Notes under the pieces: model-generated | Database searches by the model: none | What the model was told of the DNA's origin: nothing | The model's input: the letters and a program-made list of their open reading frames with translations, nothing else | Translations under genes and position numbers: made by a program | Assembly (NCBI GenBank): GCA_002315325.1 | Contig: DCGU01000026.1 | Span: 1-16,731 of the forward strand | Direction of reading: 5' to 3' | Length of the DNA: 16,731 bases | Source: Clostridiales bacterium UBA1770 | Lineage (GTDB): Bacteria > Bacillota > Clostridia > Oscillospirales > CAG-272 | Shown here: one piece after another, positions 7,590 through 14,301 of the stretch | Numbering within the stretch: position 1 is the stretch's first letter | How the letters are laid out: each line of letters starts with the position of its first letter

Positions 7590-8624
7590 ATGGCGCAAGA
7601 CCGCAACAAAAACCAAGCCGTTCGTCCGTTTGACCGCAAGGGTGCGGCCGGAATGACGGGTGCAAGTTTATACGTACCGCAGACGCCGGACGGCAAATTC
7701 CGCGGCCGCATTTTGTGCGGCGTCGGGGGACTGTACACCGTGCTGCCGGACGGCAACGACACGGATAAGACCGTGCTGTGCCGCGCCCGCGGGTCCTTTC
7801 GGCATGCCGGGGAAACACCGCTGGTCGGTGACACCGTGTTGTGCTGTGCCGGTGCATCCGCCGATTGCCCCTGTTCCATTGATGAAATCGTCGACCGCCG
7901 CGTGGGGCTGATTCGCCCGCCGATGGCCAATATCGACTACCTGCTGGTGACCATTGCCGCCGCCTGCCCCGACCCGATTATCGAGACGGTGGACAGCCTG
8001 CTCTGCATTGCCGAGCACAACGAGATCGAGCCCGTGGTGCTGTTAACCAAGTGCGAACTGGATGCAGCGCGGACACAAACGCTGGCGGACACCTACCGCC
8101 GTGCCGGTTTTACCGTCTTTACGCTGTCCGGTATGAACGGTGACGAACCTGCGGGTCTTGCAGAGGTGGACGCCTATATTGCCGAAATCCTGCCGGGGCA
8201 CGTCATTGCCTTTGCCGGTGCCTCCGGCGTGGGCAAATCCACGCTGCTGGGCCGCTTGTTCCCTGACCTGCATCCCGAGACGGGCGAGGTCAGCCAAAAG
8301 GCAGAGCGCGGCAAGCAGACCACGCGCCGCGTGGAGCTTTTCCCCCGTGAAACGCAAAAGGGCATCGGCTTTATCGCCGACACCCCGGGATTTTCGCTGT
8401 TGGATTTCGTGCATTTCGATTTCTTTAAAAAGGAAGATTTGCCGTTTGCCATGCGGGATTTTCGCCCCTATTTGGGTAGTTGCCGCTACACCGACTGCAC
8501 CCACACCAAGGAGGAGGACTGCGCTGTCGTGCAGGCCGTCCGCCGCGGGGAGATTGCCAAAACAAGGCACGACAGTTTTTTGTACATTTACAACGCGCTG
8601 AAGGATAAACACGATTGGGATTGA
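7590..8624 (+). CDS. rsgA: Small ribosomal subunit biogenesis GTPase RsgA
   Basis: Circularly permuted GTPase that binds the maturing 30S subunit and is released on GTP hydrolysis. The 344-residue product has an N-terminal OB domain. The GTPase motifs follow in permuted order: G4 TKCELD (153-158), G1 GASGVGKS (210-217), G2-like KQTTRR and G3 DTPG (264-267). The C-terminal zinc site has Cys298, Cys303, His305 and Cys311. The G4 motif carries Glu156 where Asp is usual in [NT]KxD, a conservative change that could affect guanine selectivity. A 20-residue basic leader precedes the OB domain. AGAGAGG lies five bases before the ATG. In B. subtilis this gene follows prkC and precedes rpe and thiN; here both immediate neighbours differ. 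Confidence 0.96.
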   Translation: MAQDRNKNQAVRPFDRKGAAGMTGASLYVPQTPDGKFRGRILCGVGGLYTVLPDGNDTDKTVLCRARGSFRHAGETPLVGDTVLCCAGASADCPCSIDEIVDRRVGLIRPPMANIDYLLVTIAAACPDPIIETVDSLLCIAEHNEIEPVVLLTKCELDAARTQTLADTYRRAGFTVFTLSGMNGDEPAGLAEVDAYIAEILPGHVIAFAGASGVGKSTLLGRLFPDLHPETGEVSQKAERGKQTTRRVELFPRETQKGIGFIADTPGFSLLDFVHFDFFKKEDLPFAMRDFRPYLGSCRYTDCTHTKEEDCAVVQAVRRGEIAKTRHDSFLYIYNALKDKHDWD

Positions 8625-8649
8625 TAATACAATACCTGAAAAACAACGC

Positions 8650-8679
8650 TTGACACGTTGATTGTTTATTTTATATAAG
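8650..8679 (+). promoter_or_regulatory. Candidate sigma-70 promoter reading into the repeat island
   Basis: TTGACA (8650-8655), an 18-nt AT-rich spacer and TATAAG (8674-8679). It lies 25 nt beyond the rsgA stop and points into the gene-free repeat island ending at the terminator 9146-9190. If used, it would make a non-coding transcript of about 500 nt. The same stretch also holds a weak stem (CAACG/CGTTG, 8644-8660) with a T-rich tail, so it might instead serve as a leaky terminator for rsgA. Confidence 0.4.
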
Positions 8680-8680
8680 A

Positions 8681-8735
8681 ATGAACTCCTTCCACCGGCA
8701 TAAGTCCTGCGAGGCGATGCCGGTCCCCCTCCCCC
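8681..8735. repeat. 55-bp perfect direct repeat, copy 1
   Basis: Identical over 55 bases to 8954-9008, offset 273. It starts ATGAACTCCTTCCACC and ends in a run of CCCCCTCCCCC. It contains an 8-bp inverted repeat, ACCGGCAT (8694-8701) and ATGCCGGT (8717-8724), with a nested CCT/AGG pair inside the 15-nt loop. No coding role is visible. Immediately after it the hairpin array begins. Confidence 0.85.
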
Positions 8736-8737
8736 GG

Positions 8738-8920
8738 TGGCGCATTGTGCGCCAAATGAAGCGCACCTTCGGTGCATGAAAAATGAAGCGTGGCTTTGCC
8801 ACATGAAGCGTGCTGCGGCACATGAGGAAAAAAGTTGCGCTTCGCTTCATGCGAGCGGAGCGAGTGCTTCATGGCAGCATCGCTACTGCTTCATATTTGC
8901 GAAGCAAATGCTTCATTCAT
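8738..8920. repeat. Mirrored array of short hairpins separated by ATGAAGC / GCTTCAT
   Basis: The left half has hairpins separated by ATGAA-type words (8756, 8776, 8783, 8803, 8822). The arms are TGGCGCA/TGCGCCA, GCACC/GGTGC, GTGGC/GCCAC and GTGC/GCAC. The right half is in the opposite orientation: GCTTCAT starts at 8844, 8866, 8888 and 8910, exactly 22 nt apart, with 15-nt inserts between. The last insert is a perfect hairpin (ATTTGC, GAA, GCAAAT). The middle one pairs with a wobble on the minus strand. The first (GCGAGCGGAGCGAGT) does not fold. The halves meet at an A-rich centre near 8828-8834. The array sits exactly between the two 55-bp repeats and overlaps no plausible gene. Confidence 0.75.
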
Positions 8921-8953
8921 TTCTCGCCTGCTGACGTTTCACTTTCGTTTAGG

Positions 8954-9008
8954 ATGAACTCCTTCCACCGGCATAAGTCCTGCGAGGCGATGCCGGTCCC
9001 CCTCCCCC
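8954..9008. repeat. 55-bp perfect direct repeat, copy 2
   Basis: This is the second identical copy of 8681-8735. Unlike copy 1 it continues into TAGGAGGAGGCT, so that CCTCC (9001-9005) can pair with GGAGG (9011-9015) and close a second hairpin. This suggests copy 2 is the intact right-hand form and that copy 1 was separated from this sequence when the array arose. Confidence 0.85.
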
Positions 9009-9145
9009 TAGGAGGAGGCTGGTTGGGTCATCCTTGGCTTTGGCTGAAATGGGATGAGCAGGATGCCGTTTTTATCGCCGGGGGACAAGCCGCCCGCCCT
9101 ACAAACACGTGTTTTTCTTACTGCTGAAATGGGATGAGTGCATAC
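9009..9145. repeat. Gene-free repeat remnant with a 16-bp direct repeat
   Basis: GCTGAAATGGGATGAG occurs at 9043-9058 and again at 9123-9138, an 80-bp offset. Between them lie a G-rich segment (CCGGGGGACAAGCCGCCC) and the palindrome ACACGTGT. There is no ribosome site plus family-like reading frame on either strand. It probably belongs to the same intergenic repeat as the 55-bp element. Confidence 0.5.
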
Positions 9146-9190
9146 AAAACCACCGTGGTGATTTCAAATGAAATCACCACGGTGGTTTTT
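9146..9190. terminator. Bidirectional intrinsic terminator between convergent operons
   Basis: Perfect 21-bp inverted repeat (9146-9166 with 9169-9189) and a two-base AA loop. Four A's lead in and five T's lead out, so it reads as a terminator on both strands. It lies 15 nt after the fucosidase stop (minus strand) and about 520 nt beyond rsgA (plus strand), the expected place for a shared terminator of converging units. Confidence 0.9.
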
Positions 9191-9203
9191 CATTATGATG
9201 CGA

Positions 9204-11438
9204 TTATGCAAAGGTCAACGTCAGCGGCTGTCCTGCGGGCAGGGTCACGGTTTGCGTCGTGTCGTTCACGCGCAGCGTCACGGTTTGGTCACGCCCCGAC
9301 AACAGCGTCACTTTGGTCACGCGTCCTGCTTTCCAGGTCGCGTCCACCGTCACGTCACCGCGTGCACGCAGGCCGCAGAAAGAGCCGTTTTTGTATGCGG
9401 GCCCCGTCGGCAATGCCGGCAAAAGGTCGATGGAGCCGGCGTGGCTCTGCAGCAGCATTTCGGCCATGGCCGCCGTCGCGCCGAAGTTGCCGTCGATTTG
9501 GAAGGGCGGATGGCTGTCGAGCAGGTTATCCTTGGTGGAGTTGGCCAACAGTTTATGAATCATATCGCGGGTGCCCTTGCCGTCGTACAGGCGGGCGAAC
9601 AGGTTGATTAACCACGCACAGCTCCAGCCGGTATGACCGCCGCCGTTTTTCAGGCGCAGTTCCAGCGTCTTTTTCATGGCGGCCATCAGTTCGGGCGTCT
9701 GTCGTGTGATACAGTGACCGGGATGCAGGCCGAAAGCGTGCGAGATATGGCGGTGACCGGGCTCGGGTTCCTCATACTCTTCCTGCCACTCCAGCAGCTG
9801 TCCGCGGGAGCCGACGCGCAGGGGCGGCAGCGCGTCATACGCCCCTTGCGCCTCCTTTGCCTGTGCGGGATTGATACCCAAAATCTTTTCGCATTCGATA
9901 TACGCTTCGAACAGTCCGTGCAGGATCTCGACGTCCATCGTCGGCGCCAGGCACAGGTAACACACCTTCTTTTCCCCGTTTTCCGTCACGAGATACTTGT
10001 TCTCGGGCGACATGGAAGGACCCGTTTGCAGTTTGCCGTCTTCCCCCGTGAACGTGTAGTCCAGGAAAAAGCGGGTGCAGGCAGCGATATAGGGATAGGC
10101 CACGTCTTTCAGGTAGGCGGTATCGGGTTTGAACAGGTAGTGTTCCCACAACGAATAACACAACCAGGCGCCGCCCATCGGCCACAATCCCCACAGCCCG
10201 TCCGCCGGCGCGGCAAAACCGTAGATATCAGACACGTGGTGCAAAACGGCGCCGCGGCAGTGGTAAAAGCTCTTGGCGACGCGTTCGCCGCCAGGCAAAA
10301 GAATCTCGTTGATATAGTTGAACAACGGCTCGGCACACTCGTCCAGATTGCAGTTTTCAAGCGGCCAATAGTTCATTTGCAGGTTGATATTGGTATGATA
10401 GTCGGCGTTCCAGGCCGGCTTGAGCGAGCCGTTCCACACGCCCTGCAGGTTGGCCGGCAGCGAATTACCGCGGCTGGACGACAAGAGGAGATACCGACCG
10501 AACGTAAAATACAAATTACATAACCCTGCGTCCTCATTGCCCGCCTTGACAAGGGCCAGACGCTGCGCCACGGGCAGCTCTTCAAGTGCCTTTTTCCCCG
10601 CAAATTTGATTTGTGCGCGGTTCATGATACGGGAAAAATCTGCCTTGTGTTCTTTGAGCAGGCGTTCGTACCCCGCCAAACGCGGAAACTTCGCGTGCGG
10701 CGTTCCGTGTGCCGTGAAATCGCTCTCGGCGGCGATGATAATCGTCAATGCGTCGGCACCGCGCACGTGCATCGTGCCGTCATCGTTCGGCACCATCGCA
10801 CCGCCCTCATGCAAAAAGCGCAGGCGAACAACGAATTTGTGATTGCCGAAGGCGGTTTTCCCCTGCACGACCATTTCGCCGTCTTTGGCCGTTACGCGCG
10901 TCAAATTGGGACGATCATACTTGGCCGTCAGGGTCAGTGCCCCCGGTACGTCGGCTGTCAGGTGCATCACGATGACACCGCGCGGGTAAGACGCGAACAG
11001 CGTGCGGACGTAGGTGACACCGTTTTGCGTAAAGCGCACGGTCGCCAGGCCGTTCGTCATATCCAGCGTGCGGCTGTAATTCGTCACGCCGTCGTCCGAC
11101 AGGTCGGTGCACAGCAGCAAATCGCCCGCCGTCTCGTAGGCCTTGATGCGGCGGAAATAAGGGCCCAGTATTTCCTCGGCAAAGGCGTCGGCGCTCTTTC
11201 CCTGCGCCAGTTGCGCGCGCACGGCCATCATTTTCTCATAATAGCCGTCGGCGTAGGATTCCGGTTCGGCCGGGGAGCCCGACCAAATGCCGTCCTCGTT
11301 GAGCTGTATCTTTTCCTGTTTGACGTAGCCGAACAGCATGGCGCCCAGGCGCCCGTTGCCGACGGGAATCGCGTTTTCCCAGTCGTTGCTGCCGGCATCA
11401 CGCGCCGGCGCGTCGAATAATAAAACGGATGGTTTCAT
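9204..11438 (-). CDS. Glycoside hydrolase family 95 alpha-L-fucosidase, cytosolic
   Basis: Inverting exo-glycosidase, most likely releasing alpha-1,2-linked L-fucose from oligosaccharides; some GH95 members prefer L-galactose. The product is 744 residues. The N-terminal beta-sandwich begins with WENAIPVGNGRLGAMLFG and IQLNEDGIWSG, and the (alpha/alpha)6 barrel follows. The catalytic set of Bifidobacterium AfcA is present by motif: Asn350 and Asn352 in HTNINLQMNYW, Glu479 in GPSMSPEN and Asp649 in FQIDGNFGA. There is no signal peptide, so it should act on imported sugars. The start at 11438 is favoured by GGGGGAGGG just upstream; an in-frame extension to 11516 would overlap ygiQ. It follows ygiQ by 37 nt. 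No fucose transporter or catabolic gene lies in the window. Confidence 0.93.
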   Translation of the reverse strand: MKPSVLLFDAPARDAGSNDWENAIPVGNGRLGAMLFGYVKQEKIQLNEDGIWSGSPAEPESYADGYYEKMMAVRAQLAQGKSADAFAEEILGPYFRRIKAYETAGDLLLCTDLSDDGVTNYSRTLDMTNGLATVRFTQNGVTYVRTLFASYPRGVIVMHLTADVPGALTLTAKYDRPNLTRVTAKDGEMVVQGKTAFGNHKFVVRLRFLHEGGAMVPNDDGTMHVRGADALTIIIAAESDFTAHGTPHAKFPRLAGYERLLKEHKADFSRIMNRAQIKFAGKKALEELPVAQRLALVKAGNEDAGLCNLYFTFGRYLLLSSSRGNSLPANLQGVWNGSLKPAWNADYHTNINLQMNYWPLENCNLDECAEPLFNYINEILLPGGERVAKSFYHCRGAVLHHVSDIYGFAAPADGLWGLWPMGGAWLCYSLWEHYLFKPDTAYLKDVAYPYIAACTRFFLDYTFTGEDGKLQTGPSMSPENKYLVTENGEKKVCYLCLAPTMDVEILHGLFEAYIECEKILGINPAQAKEAQGAYDALPPLRVGSRGQLLEWQEEYEEPEPGHRHISHAFGLHPGHCITRQTPELMAAMKKTLELRLKNGGGHTGWSCAWLINLFARLYDGKGTRDMIHKLLANSTKDNLLDSHPPFQIDGNFGATAAMAEMLLQSHAGSIDLLPALPTGPAYKNGSFCGLRARGDVTVDATWKAGRVTKVTLLSGRDQTVTLRVNDTTQTVTLPAGQPLTLTFA

Positions 11439-11452
11439 ATTACCCTCCCCCA

Positions 11453-11470
11453 TATGCCGCAGACGGCATA
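11453..11470 (-). promoter_or_regulatory. Leader hairpin abutting the fucosidase ribosome-binding site
   Basis: Perfect 7-bp stem TATGCCG (11453-11459) and CGGCATA (11464-11470) with a 4-nt loop, in the 37-nt gap between ygiQ and the fucosidase. On the minus strand it is followed by TGGGGGAGGG and then the ATG. The stem and its placement closely match the gmk leader hairpin at 155-172. No T-run follows it on the minus strand, so it should not stop transcription from ygiQ. Confidence 0.55.
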
Positions 11471-11475
11471 CTTTT

Positions 11476-13626
11476 TTATTTATTCTTTTTTGCGTTTGCG
11501 TTTCGTTGCGGTGCACGTTTTTGCGCCGATGCGGGCACTTGTCCGTGCGGTTTCATCGGGCCATTTTTCTTTTGCGTTTGGCCGGCCGGTTTGCCTTGCC
11601 CGTAAGCTTTGCTTTGTCCGTTCGGCTTGCCCTGCGCATTCGCTTTGTTCGCACCGTGGGGCTTGCCCTGCCCGTACGGTTTGCCCGATGCGTTCGGTTT
11701 GCCGGCGGGGCGGCGATTTCCCTGCCCCCCGTGACCCGTACCCGTGCGTTTTTGCTCCTTTTCGGTGCGAGCCTGCGTTGCCGGCTTTTTGGGGGCGTTG
11801 GCGTCGCCCTTGACCAGGCACTCGGGGCCGTTACCGATGAGATCCGTGCGGCCGAGCCGCTCCAGTGCCTCGCGCACAAGGCTCGCATTGGCGGGACGAT
11901 TGTATTGCAGGAGTGCCCGCTGCAGCCGCTTTTCATGCGGGTCGGTCGCCACGTAAACGGGGGAACCGTCCAACGGGTTAATGCCCGTGTAAAACATAAC
12001 GGTGGCCGCCGTGCCGGGCGTGGGATAGAAATCCTGCACCTGCTCCGGCGCGTAGTGATTTTTCTTTAAATACAGGGCCAGTTCCAGGGCGTCCGCCAAC
12101 GTGGACCCCGGGTGACTGGACATCAAATACGGGGTGAGATACTGCTCGAGCCCTGCTTTGCCCGTTAGCTCGAAGAACTTTTTGCGGAATGCCTCGTAGA
12201 CGCTGAAATCGGGTTTGCCCATGCAGGACAGCACGCCGGACGAGCAATGTTCGGGCGCGACTTTTAGCTGGCCGCTGACGTGGTCGATCACCAGCTTTTT
12301 GAAAAAGGCGTCGTTTTTGTCCGCCATCACGTAATCGAAGCGGATACCCGAACGAATAAAGACCTTCTTGACGCCGGGCACGGCCTCGACGGCCGACAAC
12401 AGGTGCACGTACTCGCTGTGGTCGACCTTGAGGTTCGGACAGGGGTGCGGCACCAGACATTTGCGGTTGGTGCAGACGCCGGCCTTCAATTGTTTTTCAC
12501 AGGCGGGGGCGCGGAAGTTGGCGGTGGGCCCGCCGACGTCGTGGATATACCCCTTAAAGTCGGGCAGTTTCGTCAGCAGTTCCGCCTCGCGCACGACGCT
12601 CTCCTCGCTTCTGGAACGTACCGAGCGTCCCTGATGGAAGGCCAATGCGCAGAAGTTGCAGCCGCCGAAGCAGCCGCGGTTGTGCGTCACGCTGAATTTC
12701 ACCTCGGCGATAGCGGGCACACCGCCGTCACTCTCGTAACAGGGCGGATAGTTGCGCATATACGGCAGGGCGTAGACGCGGTCGAGTTCCTCGCGTTCCA
12801 GCGGGGGCATGGGCGGATTCTGCACCAGCACCTTGTTGTCGTATTTCTCCACAAGGGCCCCGCCGGTGACGGCATCCTGGTTTTTATACTGGATACCGAA
12901 CGCCGCGGCGTATTTTTCTTTATTTTCTTTGAGTTCGGCAAAATCGAAGGTTGCCGCCACGGGGAAATGCACCGGATCCTCGGGGTTGGCCACGTAGCAG
13001 GTACCGCGCACGTCGCGGATTTTGTGAATCGGTACCCCGCGGTCGAGCAGCTTGGCCACACGGACCAGGATATTTTCCCCCATACCGTAGGTGAGCAGGT
13101 CGGCGCGGCTGTCCAAAAGGACCGAGCGGCGCACCTTATCCTGCCAATAATCGTAATGGGCAAAGCGGCGCAGCGACGCCTCCAGTCCGCCGAGAATAAT
13201 CGGCACGTCGCCGTAGGCTTCGCGGATGCGGTTACAGTACACAATCAGGGCCCTGTCTGGGCGTTTACCCATCTTGCCGCCGGGAGAATAGTAATCGTAG
13301 GTGCGGCGCTTATTCGCCACGGTATAATGCGCCACCATGGAGTCGATGTTGCCCGCCGTCACCAAAAAGCCGAGGCGCGGCAGCCCGAAGCGTTTAAAAT
13401 CCTCACAGGAAGTAAAGTCGGGCTGGGCCAAAATGGCCACGTGGAAACCGGCCGCCTCCAGCACACGCGAAATAATGGCCACACCGAAGGAGGGGTGGTC
13501 AACGTAGGCGTCGCCGCTGACGTAAACGAAGTCGGGACGGTCCCAGCCGCGGTCGGTCATCTCGGCCGCCGTCATGGGGAGAAAACCGTTCTGTTCGGAC
13601 GTTGTCGTTGTTTTTTCTTTTGCCAT
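11476..13626 (-). CDS. ygiQ: YgiQ family radical SAM protein with basic low-complexity tail
   Basis: Member of the YgiQ (UPF0313) radical-SAM family, whose reaction I cannot name from sequence. The 716-residue product starts with FLPMTAAEMTDRGWDRPDFVYVSGDAYVDHPSFG-like family sequence split across residues 15-48, including the DAYVDHPSFG word. The 4Fe-4S motif is C-x3-C-x2-C at Cys319, Cys323 and Cys326. The family C-terminal region (GLEQYLTPYLMSSHPG; YTGINPLDGSPVYV) is intact. The last roughly 107 residues (610-716) are a Gly/Lys/Pro/Asn/Gln-rich tail with repeats such as GKPYGQGKP, and its last 90 or so residues lack Asp and Glu. The start has only a weak GAGAGA 12 to 17 nt upstream, separated by a duplicated heptad. 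It lies 16 nt after thiN and probably shares its transcript. Confidence 0.92.
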   Translation of the reverse strand: MAKEKTTTTSEQNGFLPMTAAEMTDRGWDRPDFVYVSGDAYVDHPSFGVAIISRVLEAAGFHVAILAQPDFTSCEDFKRFGLPRLGFLVTAGNIDSMVAHYTVANKRRTYDYYSPGGKMGKRPDRALIVYCNRIREAYGDVPIILGGLEASLRRFAHYDYWQDKVRRSVLLDSRADLLTYGMGENILVRVAKLLDRGVPIHKIRDVRGTCYVANPEDPVHFPVAATFDFAELKENKEKYAAAFGIQYKNQDAVTGGALVEKYDNKVLVQNPPMPPLEREELDRVYALPYMRNYPPCYESDGGVPAIAEVKFSVTHNRGCFGGCNFCALAFHQGRSVRSRSEESVVREAELLTKLPDFKGYIHDVGGPTANFRAPACEKQLKAGVCTNRKCLVPHPCPNLKVDHSEYVHLLSAVEAVPGVKKVFIRSGIRFDYVMADKNDAFFKKLVIDHVSGQLKVAPEHCSSGVLSCMGKPDFSVYEAFRKKFFELTGKAGLEQYLTPYLMSSHPGSTLADALELALYLKKNHYAPEQVQDFYPTPGTAATVMFYTGINPLDGSPVYVATDPHEKRLQRALLQYNRPANASLVREALERLGRTDLIGNGPECLVKGDANAPKKPATQARTEKEQKRTGTGHGGQGNRRPAGKPNASGKPYGQGKPHGANKANAQGKPNGQSKAYGQGKPAGQTQKKNGPMKPHGQVPASAQKRAPQRNANAKKNK

Positions 13627-13627
13627 T

Positions 13628-13641
13628 GTTATCTGTTATCT
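13628..13641. repeat. Two-unit heptad between thiN and ygiQ
   Basis: GTTATCT occurs twice in tandem (GATAACA read on the minus strand), filling nearly all of the 16-nt spacer between the thiN stop and the ygiQ ATG. It lies between the weak GAGAGA and the start codon, giving unusual ribosome-site spacing. It is the same period as the tract at 7482-7565. Confidence 0.6.
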
Positions 13642-13642
13642 C

Positions 13643-14269
13643 TCAGTCTGCGGATTCGATGATAAAGGCGGCGCCGCGGCGCACGTTAATCAGGGTGCAG
13701 TTGCCGACAATCTCGTTGGAAACGGCATATTGATGGTTGCGGTACAACGTGGCGTTCTTTAAGGGGTATTTGCAGCCCTCGATGGAGACACCGCGAATCT
13801 TTTCGTCCAGTGCCAGCACGCCGATATATTTGTAGCCGCTGCGGGGGATGATGATGCTGTCGTTGCGCAAAAGGCGCACGCGGTTCTGCCCGTCGCATAT
13901 GTAGGCATAATGCACCTTTTTGGCCACGGATTCGAGCAGTCCCAGGTTGGACATCGTATGGTCAAGCCGCGCGCCCAGGCCCCCGATAATCACCAATTCG
14001 GTGGCACCGCGCAAAATGGCCGCATTGACGGCCAGCATCCCGTCGGTGTCGTCCTTTTCCGCGGGAACGCGGACGATTTCCGCGCCTTCCGGCGGCTGCA
14101 GGGCACCGATGGAATCCATATCGCCGACCAGTACGTCGACGCGTTTAACGTCAAGCGCCAGCGCGTTTTTATAGCCGCTGTCGGCACATACGACGAAATC
14201 GTCAACCTCGGGTTTTTCCTGTATATTCTCGGGGCGGATGGGGCCGCCCAAATAAACGAATGCACGCAT
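13643..14269 (-). CDS. thiN: Thiamine pyrophosphokinase
   Basis: Transfers pyrophosphate from ATP to thiamine, forming the cofactor thiamine diphosphate directly. The 208-residue product has the expected motifs: CADSG at 28-32, VGDMDS at 48-53, EKDDTDG at 71-77 and GGLGARLDH at 96-104. A beta-rich C-terminal thiamine-binding domain follows. The start ATG has AAGGAGA about ten bases upstream. In B. subtilis thiN (yloS) follows rsgA and rpe on the same strand; here it lies 5 kb away from rsgA and faces it. A near-consensus promoter at 14340-14368 drives it, with a leader of about 64 nt holding an inverted repeat. ygiQ follows after 16 nt, then the fucosidase. Confidence 0.95.
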   Translation of the reverse strand: MRAFVYLGGPIRPENIQEKPEVDDFVVCADSGYKNALALDVKRVDVLVGDMDSIGALQPPEGAEIVRVPAEKDDTDGMLAVNAAILRGATELVIIGGLGARLDHTMSNLGLLESVAKKVHYAYICDGQNRVRLLRNDSIIIPRSGYKYIGVLALDEKIRGVSIEGCKYPLKNATLYRNHQYAVSNEIVGNCTLINVRRGAAFIIESAD

Positions 14270-14301
14270 GTTCGTTTCGTCTCCTTTTTGCCTGTTGATA
14301 T

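Noticed and set aside
8644..8670. Intrinsic terminator right after rsgA
   Set aside because: The stem is only five A/C-rich pairs with a 7-nt loop and an interrupted T-run. The same bases fit a promoter better, and a strong terminator lies at 9146-9190.
8844..8916. CRISPR-like array (four exact 7-nt words at 22-nt spacing)
   Set aside because: The repeat is only 7 nt and the intervening 15-mers are mostly palindromes, not foreign spacers. No cas gene or leader is present.
8737..9127. Small open frames on the plus strand in the repeat island
   Set aside because: They read through hairpins and direct repeats, have no ribosome site, and give low-complexity peptides of no known family.
11464..11490. 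Plus-strand terminator (hairpin 11453-11470 followed by T-rich run)
   Set aside because: No plus-strand gene or promoter precedes it. On the minus strand it sits as a leader hairpin before the fucosidase.
12280..13662. Long 460-codon open frame on the plus strand opposite ygiQ
   Set aside because: It is a GC-rich mirror of ygiQ codons. The opposite strand encodes an intact radical-SAM protein with all motifs.
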